From NCBI RefSeq assembly GCF_000217955.3, contig NZ_AFOY02000018.1:62001-126000 (forward strand): a stretch of DNA of 64,000 nucleotides, written 5' to 3'. The stretch is from Pseudomonas fluorescens HK44 (GTDB lineage Bacteria; Pseudomonadota; Gammaproteobacteria; Pseudomonadales; Pseudomonadaceae). Positions 9,425 through 16,495 of this stretch are shown here, in pieces. Each line of letters begins with the position of its first letter. The first letter of the stretch is position 1. The notes beneath the pieces are model-generated. The model ran no database searches, had not been told where the DNA came from, and saw only the letters and a program-made list of their open reading frames with translations. Made by a program: the position numbers and the translations under genes.

Positions 9425-9981
9425 TGTGCTTCCCCTTTTTCCAGAGCTCGGCGATAGCGTGCCCAGTCGAACGCCGGTCCCGGATCCGTCTTGCGCCCGG
9501 GTGCGATATCGCTATGCCCCTGGATACGTGAATGGGTGATGGCTGTAAACGTAGACTGCAATTGGTGGGTCAGGGCAATCAGCGCGTGATATTGAGCCTC
9601 GGTGAACGGCAGATCATCAGTGCCTTCAAGCTCGATACCAAGGGAGAAATCGTTACAGCCTTCGCGCCCCTCGAACCGGGAAACGCCGGCGTGCCACGCC
9701 CGATCAAGACAAGAGACAAACTGTGTGATCGCGCCGTCACGCTCGATCAGAAAATGCGCAGACACACGCAAGTCGGCAATCCCTTCAAAGTAGGGGTGCT
9801 CGGTGACATCCAGGCGGTTCTGAAAAAATTCCTGCACCTTGCCCGTCGCGAACTGCGCCGGTGGCAGGCTGATGTTGTGGATCACCAGCAAGGAGATTTC
9901 GCCCGTGGGGCGCGCATTGAAGTTGGGTGACGGGCAATGGCGCACGCCTTCAAACCAACCGCTCGCGGGGTCCAACTGCAT
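9421..9981 (-). CDS. ampD: 1,6-anhydro-N-acetylmuramyl-L-alanine amidase
   Basis: AmpD is the cytoplasmic zinc amidase that removes the stem peptide from anhydromuropeptides during cell-wall recycling, which keeps AmpR from inducing AmpC. The 186-residue protein has the zinc ligands in LLVIHNIS (His35), and the His and Asp in QGHSDIAPGRKTDPG. The ATG at 9981 has GGAG before it; an upstream in-frame ATG at 10080 would add 33 residues not expected in the family. It overlaps ampE by four bases. Upstream lies the remnant of another gene rather than a partner. Confidence 0.95.
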   Translation of the reverse strand: MQLDPASGWFEGVRHCPSPNFNARPTGEISLLVIHNISLPPAQFATGKVQEFFQNRLDVTEHPYFEGIADLRVSAHFLIERDGAITQFVSCLDRAWHAGVSRFEGREGCNDFSLGIELEGTDDLPFTEAQYHALIALTHQLQSTFTAITHSRIQGHSDIAPGRKTDPGPAFDWARYRRALEKGEAQ

Positions 9982-10045
9982 ACAGGCTCCTTCAATGACG
10001 GCTCTGACGGGCTCCAGTATGCCGTGATCGCCCCTCAGGTTGCGA

Positions 10046-10314
10046 TCACTTGCCACAATTGAGTCGACGCAGGTTGCCAATCACCGACTCCAGTGCCCGA
10101 TCGAACAACAAGCTGTCGTCGAGCGTACGCACCGCGCTACGGCGAAACTCCAGGGCCAGCCCGGTGCGAGCGCGCTCATCGCCGGATCATCGACAAAGTC
10201 ATTCAGCCGCCGCTGCACCATCTGCTCGATGCGCAGGTCCAGGCTTGAGCATCGGGATCTGCAAGCACCCGATCAACGCCTTGGGTTCGCTTGCAGCATG
10301 GCCCTATAATCGGA
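10046..10314 (-). pseudogene. Decayed remnant of a DUF1631-type gene
   Basis: No intact frame exists in this 356-base gap between ampD and nadC, but the minus strand holds three consecutive protein-like pieces. They read SEPKALIGCLQIPMLK, then SLDLRIEQMVQRRLNDFVDD in another frame, then LALEFRRSAVRTLDDSLLFD running to a stop at 10046-10048. These look like pieces of the DUF1631 protein that lies between ampD and nadC in P. aeruginosa. Frame changes and missing internal sequence suggest deletions left only the outer parts. The family name is from memory and gene position, not from a search. Confidence 0.6.
10305..10310 (+). promoter_or_regulatory. Likely -10 box of the nadC promoter
   Basis: A perfect TATAAT lies 27 bases before the nadC start, with a weak TTGGGT at 10281 (18-base spacer) as possible -35. 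It lies inside the remnant of the DUF1631 gene. Start of transcription would be near 10317. Confidence 0.45.
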
Positions 10315-10337
10315 CCACTTTGTTTGTGGAGCCCATT

Positions 10338-11186
10338 ATGCCGAATATACGCCTCGCCGATTTGACCGCCGAAATCGAAGCCAACGTGCGCCGTGCGTTG
10401 CTTGAAGACATCGGCAGCGGCGACATCACCGCACAACTGATCCCGGCCGAACGCCTGGCCAAAGCCACGATCATTACCCGTGATGCGGCCGTCATCAGCG
10501 GCACGGCCTGGGTCGACGCGGTGTTTCGGCAGCTGGACCCACGGGTCGCGGTGCACTGGCAAGTGCGCGACGGTGAACGCGTGAGCCCCAATCAGGCGCT
10601 GTTTCACCTCGAAGGCCCCGCCCGTTCGCTGCTGACTGGCGAACGTAGTGCGCTGAACTTTCTGCAGCTGCTTTCCGGTGTCGCCACGCGTGCGCAATAC
10701 CTGGCCGACGTCGTTGCCGATACTCAGGTGAAACTGCTGGATACCCGCAAAACCCTGCCTGGGTTGCGATTGGCGCAAAAGTACGCCGTGACCTGCGGCA
10801 GCTGCCACAACCACCGCATCGGCCTGTACGACGCTTTTCTGATCAAGGAAAACCATATCGCTGCCTGCGGTGGCATCCCTCAAGCCATCGCCGCCGCGCA
10901 CAAGATCGCGCCGGGTAAACCGGTCGAGATTGAAGTGGAAAGTCTGGAGGAGCTCAAGGAGGCCCTGGCGGCAGGGGCCGATATCATCATGCTCGATGAA
11001 CTGAGCCTGGACGACATGCGCGAAGCCGTGCGGCTGAATGCCGGCAAGGCGAAACTCGAGGCCAGTGGCGGCGTCAACGAAAGCACCTTGCGGCCAATCG
11101 CCGAAACGGGCGTGGATTACATCTCGATTGGTGCCATGACCAAGGATGTGAAGGCTGTGGACCTGTCGATGCGCTTGAGTCTCTGA
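10338..11186 (+). CDS. nadC: Nicotinate-nucleotide pyrophosphorylase (quinolinate phosphoribosyltransferase)
   Basis: NadC converts quinolinate and PRPP to nicotinate mononucleotide in de novo NAD synthesis. The 282-residue length is normal. The PRPP/quinolinate-binding stretch LLDTRKTLPGLRLAQKYAV followed by CGSCHNHR and LYDAFLIKENHI is intact, and the C-terminal barrel motifs DIIMLDE and ASGGVNEST are present. The ATG at 10338 is preceded by TGGAG. In P. aeruginosa the pil genes follow nadC; here they are replaced by 440 non-coding bases holding intron-like and terminator sequences. Confidence 0.96.
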   Translation: MPNIRLADLTAEIEANVRRALLEDIGSGDITAQLIPAERLAKATIITRDAAVISGTAWVDAVFRQLDPRVAVHWQVRDGERVSPNQALFHLEGPARSLLTGERSALNFLQLLSGVATRAQYLADVVADTQVKLLDTRKTLPGLRLAQKYAVTCGSCHNHRIGLYDAFLIKENHIAACGGIPQAIAAAHKIAPGKPVEIEVESLEELKEALAAGADIIMLDELSLDDMREAVRLNAGKAKLEASGGVNESTLRPIAETGVDYISIGAMTKDVKAVDLSMRLSL

Positions 11187-11187
11187 C

Positions 11188-11311
11188 AATCGGCATAGGG
11201 GACAGCCTTCATAGGCCGTTCCCCTGCCACACCGCCCAGCATGCGGGTCCGTACCGGGCGGGCCTGATCTTTGACCACAAACCCACATCATTGCGCCCAT
11301 GCCGGGCGCAC
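11188..11311 (-). mobile_element. Possible miniature group II intron remnant (5' end and domain V/VI-like 3' end)
   Basis: Read on the minus strand, this 124-base stretch starts GTGCGCCCGGCATGGGCGCA, like the GTGCG 5' end of group II introns. It ends with two hairpins resembling domains V and VI: CCGCCC (11256-11261) pairs with GGGCGG (11232-11237), then a GGGG/CCCC hairpin (11198-11224) precedes CCTATGCCGATT. Its 5' end lies directly behind the T-tract of a minus-strand terminator, the kind of site used by class C introns. No intron-encoded protein is present. The assignment is inference from remembered consensus sequences; it may be another structured repeat. Confidence 0.4.
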
Positions 11312-11316
11312 ATAAA

Positions 11317-11342
11317 AAAGGGAGACCCGTCGGCCTCCCTTT
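11317..11342 (-). terminator. Rho-independent terminator without an obvious gene
   Basis: AAAGGGAG (11317-11324) and CTCCCTTT (11335-11342) form a hairpin. On the minus strand it is followed by TTTTTTAT, a good U-tract; on the plus strand the U-tract is poor. No minus-strand coding gene ends here, so it may mark a lost gene or a small RNA transcribed leftwards from about 11.4-11.5 kb. I see no coding sequence in the remaining spacer up to 11628. Confidence 0.6.
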
Positions 11343-11628
11343 GAGAACTTCGTCCGTGCTCGACGCTTTTGACGTCGGCTCACCTCACTCCGTCTTCTGG
11401 ACAGTGTGTAGCCCGGGGGCCAACTCAGCTCCGGTGGGAGTGGTGGCCGCGACTGGCCTGATTCGGCGGGTCGCTGTGGACTGTTTGTCCGGGCAGTGAT
11501 TCTGGTGATAAGAATAGGCTTGGGGCGGCGGCAGAGGATTGCGAAGATTGCTCAAATAAACATGACTTGCGCAATTTTTAACCTTAAATAGATAATCTGC
11601 CGCAATTGTTACGACAAAGGCCTGATTC

Positions 11629-12108
11629 ATGAGCAAACTCGACCGATACGACTTGAGCATTTTGGCGGAATTGCAGCGCGACGCACGCATCTCCAATCAG
11701 GAACTCGCCGAACGTATCGGCCTGTCGCCATCGCCTTGTTCGCGGCGGGTCAAGCAGCTTGAAGACGACGGCTACATCACCCGCCAGGTGGCCCTGCTCG
11801 ACCGCAAGATGCTCGGCCTGAGCCTGACCGCCTATGTATTGATCGGCATGGACCGGCACACCCCCGAGCGCTTCGAAAACTTCGAAGCCGCTATCCGCAC
11901 CTTGCCGCAAGTGCTCGAATGCAGCCTGGTGACCGGGATGGACGCCGACTATCAACTCAAGGTGGTGGTGCCGGACATGGACCACTACCAGAAACTGCTG
12001 CTCGGCCACCTGACCCGCATTGAAGGTGTGACCAGCGTGCGCTCAAGCTTTGTACTGAACCAGGTGCTCAACAGCACCGAGTTGCCGTTGACTCACCTGC
12101 GCAGCTGA
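11629..12108 (+). CDS. Lrp/AsnC-family transcriptional regulator
   Basis: The 159-residue protein has the Lrp layout. An N-terminal helix-turn-helix (about 5-50; SNQELAERIGLSPSPCSRRV) is followed by an effector/oligomerisation RAM domain (about 65-150; ECSLVTGMDADYQLKVVV). Such proteins usually sense amino acids and regulate a neighbouring or divergent gene. Here no divergent target is present: upstream is 440 bases of non-coding DNA and downstream a REP and an unrelated small gene. The specific regulon is therefore unknown. The upstream 60 bases are AT-rich and could hold the promoter and self-binding site. Confidence 0.9.
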   Translation: MSKLDRYDLSILAELQRDARISNQELAERIGLSPSPCSRRVKQLEDDGYITRQVALLDRKMLGLSLTAYVLIGMDRHTPERFENFEAAIRTLPQVLECSLVTGMDADYQLKVVVPDMDHYQKLLLGHLTRIEGVTSVRSSFVLNQVLNSTELPLTHLRS

Positions 12109-12117
12109 TCCCGCTTT

Positions 12118-12147
12118 TGTGGCGAGGGGGCAAGCCCCCTCGCCACA
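12118..12147. repeat. REP palindrome
   Basis: TGTGGCGAGGGGGC and its exact complement are separated by AA, giving a perfect 14-bp hairpin 10 bases after the Lrp gene. It has the same core as the REPIN arms elsewhere in the window but is collapsed to a single palindrome. It may stabilise or terminate the upstream mRNA. Confidence 0.85.
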
Positions 12148-12244
12148 TAAACCTGCGGCAGACCGACGCACGTCAGTGTGCCGCCAGTATCCATTGGCGT
12201 ATACTTCTCCAGCCTTTTTTGCCCTGCCTGCGTTGGAGATAGTG

Positions 12245-12454
12245 ATGGATCCTGCAGTATTTGAAGAGTGGATGATGACCGGTCTGGTCAGCATCCTGAT
12301 CATTTTCATGGGTTTCATCGTCTGGGATCTGGCGAAAAAATCCAAGGCCGGACGCTTCGGTTCGTTCATCCTGTTCTTTGTGCTGGGTCTGGGCGTGGCC
12401 GCGTTCATCATCAAGAGTGTGGTGATCGGCCTGATCGAATCCGGCGCTTTATAA
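12245..12454 (+). CDS. DUF2788 small membrane protein
   Basis: This is a 69-residue protein, MDPAVFEEWMMTGLVSILII onward, with two hydrophobic helices (about 11-29 and 40-62) around a basic AKKSKAGR loop. It matches what I remember of the DUF2788 family, small inner-membrane proteins of gammaproteobacteria with no known function. The ATG is preceded by TTGGAG at a normal distance. Its end overlaps the end of the convergent rluE gene by six bases. Confidence 0.8.
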   Translation: MDPAVFEEWMMTGLVSILIIFMGFIVWDLAKKSKAGRFGSFILFFVLGLGVAAFIIKSVVIGLIESGAL

Positions 12455-13090
12455 ACGCGCCGGCGCTTCTTTCCACTGCCCCTGATCAAGGCCTTCGATC
12501 GTCCAGTCGCCGATTCGCACCCGCACCAGACGCAGGGTTGGCAAGCCAACTGCAGCGGTCATGCGCCGCACCTGACGGTTGCGCCCTTCACGAATCACCA
12601 ATTCCAGCCAACTGGTCGGCACGCTTTTACGAAAGCGCACCGGTGGGTTACGCGGCCATAGCTCAGGTTCTTCCAGCTGCCGCGCCTGCGCCGGCAAGGT
12701 CATGCCGTCATTCAACTCGACACCCTCGCGCAAGCGCTGCAATTGCTCGGCGCTCGGCTCGCCTTCCACTTGCACCCAATAGGTCTTGGCCAACTTGTGT
12801 TTCGGATCAGCAATGCGCGCCTGAAGCTGACCATCGTTGGTCAACAACAGCAAGCCTTCGCTGTCACGGTCCAGCCGTCCTGCCGGGTAAATCCCGGGAA
12901 TATCGATAAAGTCCTTGAGCGTCGCCCGCCCTTCTGCGTCGCTGAACTGCGTCAGCACGTCGAAGGGTTTGTTGAACAGAATCAGCTTTGGCTCGGCCGG
13001 TGGCGCTTTGGCAACACGTCGCGGGGCTGAAGAGGATTGCGCAGGTTTCACGCCGGGGCGGCGGGAAGCGGGACGAGGAGGACGCGGCAT
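12449..13090 (-). CDS. rluE: 23S rRNA pseudouridine synthase RluE
   Basis: This is an RsuA/RluB/E/F-type pseudouridine synthase of 213 residues. After a Pro/Arg-rich N-terminal tail of about 33 residues comes LILFNKPFDVLTQF, then the catalytic motif AGRLDRDSEGLLLLTNDG (Asp around residue 94) and the C-terminal EGRNRQVRRM. It lacks the S4 domain of RsuA and RluB, which fits RluE, the enzyme modifying U2457 of 23S rRNA (E. coli numbering). Convergent with the DUF2788 gene. The basic tail could aid RNA binding. Confidence 0.88.
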   Translation of the reverse strand: MPRPPRPASRRPGVKPAQSSSAPRRVAKAPPAEPKLILFNKPFDVLTQFSDAEGRATLKDFIDIPGIYPAGRLDRDSEGLLLLTNDGQLQARIADPKHKLAKTYWVQVEGEPSAEQLQRLREGVELNDGMTLPAQARQLEEPELWPRNPPVRFRKSVPTSWLELVIREGRNRQVRRMTAAVGLPTLRLVRVRIGDWTIEGLDQGQWKEAPARL

Positions 13091-13160
13091 GGCAAAAACA
13101 ACATCTAACGGTCAGGGCTCACCATGCTAGTGGCCCGACCGTTAAATAACCACTATCCAA

Positions 13161-14624
13161 TCAGCGGAATGGCGGCTCGTCGAAGCTGCGCAGTTTGCGC
13201 GAGTGCAACGAGTTGAGCTCGGTGCGCAACAGATCCACCGCCGCGATACCGATCTTCAAGTGCTGGCTGACCGCACGCTCATAGAAGGCGTTGGCCGAAC
13301 CCGGCAACTTGATTTCACTGTGCAGCGGCTTGTCCGACACACACAGCAAGGTGCCGTATGGCACGCGCAGACGATAGCCTTGCGCAGCAATGGTGCCGCT
13401 TTCCATGTCCACGGCAACCGCGCGAGACAGGTTGATCAACGGACGCTCCTGAGCCCAGCGCAATTCCCAGTTACGGTCATCGTAGGTCAGCACGGTGCCG
13501 GTGCGCAGGCGTTTTTTCAGGTCATCACCCTTTTCGCCGGTAACGTTGGCTGCCGCTTGCTGCAAGGCCAACTGCACTTCGGCCAGGGCCGGAATCGGAA
13601 TGTTCGGCGGCACCACCCGGTCGAGAATCCCGTCGCGACGCATGTACGCGTGGGCCAACACGTAATCACCGATGGTCTGCGACTGCCGCAGGCCGCCGCA
13701 GTGACCGATCATCAGCCAGCAATGCGGGCGCAACACGGCCAAGTGGTCGGTGATGTTCTTGGCGTTGGACGGGCCCACGCCAATGTTCACCAGGGTGACG
13801 CCGTGGCCGTCAGACGCTTGCAGGTGATAGGCCGGCATCTGATAACGGTGCCAGACCACGCCTGCGGCAATGGCCGACGCTTCGCCGTGATCCATGCTCT
13901 TGTCGATGATCACGTTGCCCGGCAAGACCATGCGCACGAAACGCGGATCGGTGCGCAATTGCTCCAGGCCATGGGTGATGAACTGGTCGACATAACGGTG
14001 GTAGTTGGTGAGCAGGATCCACGGCTGCACATGGCGCCAGTCGCTGCCGGTGTAGTGCACCAGACGGCGCAGGGAGAAATCCACCCGCGCTGCGTCGAAC
14101 AACGCCAATGGCAGCGGATCAGTGTTTTCCCAATCGTACAAACCATCGGCAATGCCGTCGGTGGCGGCCGACAAATCGGTGCTCGGGAACACTCGCGCCA
14201 GTACCGCAGCAGTGACGCCGGAGCCGGCCAGTTCATCGCCCTGCTCGACCACGTACGGATACGGGATGTTCTGCTCACTGACGCCGACTTCCACCGTCAC
14301 GGTGAAGTCGTGCATCAGCGGCACCAGTTGCTCCAGCAAATACTTACGGAAAGCCGCCGGATGGGTGACGGTGATGCTGTAGGTCCCTGGCAACTGGACC
14401 TTGGCGTAAGCCCGCGTGGTCTGTGGGACTTCACCCTGACAAAGGTAGGTCAGGCGTAATTCTGGGTAACGAAACATCGCACGCTGCTCAGCGTCGGGTT
14501 CGATGCGGTCCTTCAGATAACGCTTGAGCGCCTGACTCAACGCCGTGGTGGCCCGCTCGTGCAGAGCGGCAAGCCGATCGACGGCTTGTTCGGCGGTTTG
14601 AACGACAATAAAGGCTTCGGTCAC
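13161..14624 (-). CDS. amn: AMP nucleosidase
   Basis: Amn hydrolyses AMP to adenine and ribose 5-phosphate, balancing purine nucleotide pools. The protein (487 residues from the GTG at 14624) has an N-terminal regulatory domain (about 1-180) and a C-terminal nucleoside-phosphorylase-like catalytic domain with VGPSNAKNITDH, MIGHCGG and VDMESGTIA motifs. I chose GTG because AGGAAG stands seven bases upstream and the product starts TEAFIVVQTAEQAVDRL; an ATG 12 codons further up has no such site. In P. aeruginosa amn also lies just before the aidB-like gene and ladS. Confidence 0.94.
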   Translation of the reverse strand: MTEAFIVVQTAEQAVDRLAALHERATTALSQALKRYLKDRIEPDAEQRAMFRYPELRLTYLCQGEVPQTTRAYAKVQLPGTYSITVTHPAAFRKYLLEQLVPLMHDFTVTVEVGVSEQNIPYPYVVEQGDELAGSGVTAAVLARVFPSTDLSAATDGIADGLYDWENTDPLPLALFDAARVDFSLRRLVHYTGSDWRHVQPWILLTNYHRYVDQFITHGLEQLRTDPRFVRMVLPGNVIIDKSMDHGEASAIAAGVVWHRYQMPAYHLQASDGHGVTLVNIGVGPSNAKNITDHLAVLRPHCWLMIGHCGGLRQSQTIGDYVLAHAYMRRDGILDRVVPPNIPIPALAEVQLALQQAAANVTGEKGDDLKKRLRTGTVLTYDDRNWELRWAQERPLINLSRAVAVDMESGTIAAQGYRLRVPYGTLLCVSDKPLHSEIKLPGSANAFYERAVSQHLKIGIAAVDLLRTELNSLHSRKLRSFDEPPFR

Positions 14625-14733
14625 GATCAGCTTCCTGTGTTCTGACTTGCAGACCTTCATCTTGCCTGCAACATCGCTTTACGGAAACCATTGTGTGTTG
14701 GCTACACACCATTGCTGATGCACTGAAATACCC

Positions 14734-14757
14734 TGTGGGAGCGAGCCTGCTCCCACA
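14734..14757. repeat. REP palindrome
   Basis: TGTGGGAGCGAGCCTGCTCCCACA forms a hairpin in the spacer between amn and aidB. Its core GTGGGAGCGAGCCTGCTC is that of the REPINs at 44444 and around the insertion sequence at 45.8-47.1 kb. Confidence 0.8.
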
Positions 14758-14771
14758 AAGGTTGATGGTGA

Positions 14772-16421
14772 TCAGAAACCCTGCGGGGTGGACCGTGCCA
14801 CAATTGCTTCCACATCCAGACCACGCGGCAAGGTCCCGTAAACCCGACCGGCCGTTCCCAACCGGCTGGCGATGAAGGCATCGCTGACGGCGGCGTTTCC
14901 GGCTTCGAGCAGCAGCTTGGCTTGCAAACCCAGGGCGATGTCTTCGGTCAGCTGTCGGGCGCGATATTGAATGTCATCGGTGTCCTTGAACGCCGCCTGC
15001 AACTGGCTGATGTGCCCGGCCAGACGCTTGTCGCCATGACCGTCACCGAGCTCGCTGAACAACGCATCGAGCACACCCGGCTCTTTCGACAGCGCTCGCA
15101 ACACGTCAAGGCACTGAACATTGCCGGAACCTTCCCACGTCGAATTCACCGGCGCCTCACGGTACAGGCGCGGCAGAATGCTGTCTTCGACATAACCCGC
15201 ACCGCCCATGCATTCGGCGGCTTCGTTGATCATGGCCGGCGCACGTTTGCAGATCCAGTATTTGCCCACTGCCGTTACCAGCCGGGCGTATTTGGCTTCC
15301 TGAGTGTCATCGAGGTGATCCAGCGCCCGGCCCATGCGCAGGCTCAACGCCAGCGCGGCTTCGCTTTCCAGCGCCAGGTCGGCGAGCACGTTTTGCATCA
15401 GCGGCTGTTCGCTGAGCAATTGACCGCCAACCCTGCGGTGCGCGCAGTGATGGCTGGCCTGGGTCAATGCCTGACGCATCAGGGCGCTGGAGCCGACCAT
15501 GCAATCGAAACGGGTCATGGCCACCATCTCGATAATGGTCGGCACGCCGCGCCCTTCTTCGCCGATCATCCACGCCAGCGCCCCGCGAAACTCGACTTCG
15601 CTGGAGGCATTGGAGCAATTGCCGAGTTTGTTCTTCAGCCGCTGGATGTAGAACTGGTTGCGCGTGTCATCCGGGCGATGCCGTGGCAGCAGGAAACAGG
15701 TCAGGCCCTTGTCGGTTTGCGCCAGCGTCAGGAAGGCATCACACATCGGTGCCGAACAGAACCATTTGTGCCCCACCAGTTCATACGCCTGGCCGGGCCC
15801 CGCTGCGCCGACCGGATAAGCCTTGGTGGTGTTGGCCCGAACGTCGGTGCCACCCTGTTTCTCGGTCATTGCCATGCCGATGGTGACGCCCACCTTGTGG
15901 GCCATGCCGACATTGCGCGGGTCATAGTCGGTGGCGAGAATTTTCGGCAGCCACTGCTTGGCGATGTCCGGTTGCAGGCGCAATGCCGGGACGCTGGCGA
16001 AGGTCATGGTCAGCGGGCAGCCACTGCCGGCTTCGGCCTGGCTGTGCAGGTAACTCATGGCCGCACGGGCAACGTGGGCGCCGGACTGCGGATCGGTCCA
16101 GGGCAAGGAGGTCAAGCCGTGCTCGACAGCCGTGCGCATGAGTTCATGGTAGGCCGGGTGAAACTCCACCAGATCGACGCGGTGGCCGTAGCGATCATGG
16201 CTGGTGAAGACCGGCTTGTTCTGGTTGGCCAGGAACCCCGCTTCCATCAACGGGCCACCGGCCAAAGCGCCGTACGCATCGATGCGCGCGTCAGCCCAAC
16301 CCGCCCCGAAACGCCGCGCCCACTCTTGCAATGGCAGGTCGATGCGATAGAGGTTGGTCCCGTCCAGCGACGGCGGCTGGTTGGTGACTTCGTGGGTTTC
16401 GGCGAACTGATGCAGGTTCAT
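14772..16421 (-). CDS. aidB: AidB-like acyl-CoA dehydrogenase
   Basis: This is a 549-residue FAD-dependent acyl-CoA dehydrogenase-fold protein of the AidB branch. It shows the long N-terminal domain (NQPPSLDGTNLYRIDLPLQ), the FAD-binding MTEKQGGTDVRANTT (around 207-221), and the C-terminal MGGAGYVEDSILPRLYRE. E. coli AidB belongs to the adaptive response to alkylation damage and binds DNA. Here no ada or alkB is next to it, so its regulation is open, and a metabolic acyl-CoA dehydrogenase role cannot be excluded. The neighbours amn and ladS are the same in P. aeruginosa. Confidence 0.85.
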   Translation of the reverse strand: MNLHQFAETHEVTNQPPSLDGTNLYRIDLPLQEWARRFGAGWADARIDAYGALAGGPLMEAGFLANQNKPVFTSHDRYGHRVDLVEFHPAYHELMRTAVEHGLTSLPWTDPQSGAHVARAAMSYLHSQAEAGSGCPLTMTFASVPALRLQPDIAKQWLPKILATDYDPRNVGMAHKVGVTIGMAMTEKQGGTDVRANTTKAYPVGAAGPGQAYELVGHKWFCSAPMCDAFLTLAQTDKGLTCFLLPRHRPDDTRNQFYIQRLKNKLGNCSNASSEVEFRGALAWMIGEEGRGVPTIIEMVAMTRFDCMVGSSALMRQALTQASHHCAHRRVGGQLLSEQPLMQNVLADLALESEAALALSLRMGRALDHLDDTQEAKYARLVTAVGKYWICKRAPAMINEAAECMGGAGYVEDSILPRLYREAPVNSTWEGSGNVQCLDVLRALSKEPGVLDALFSELGDGHGDKRLAGHISQLQAAFKDTDDIQYRARQLTEDIALGLQAKLLLEAGNAAVSDAFIASRLGTAGRVYGTLPRGLDVEAIVARSTPQGF

Positions 16422-16495
16422 GGCGGGGCCTCCTTGGGTCAGTTGAGACCTTCAGTTAAGCACCGCCTCCCCACCGAACAAAGTGGTATATCCGC

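Noticed and set aside
11385..11696. A 103-codon minus-strand open frame overlapping the Lrp gene start
   Set aside because: It runs into the Lrp coding region, has no ribosome site or recognisable protein features, and ends in non-coding spacer.
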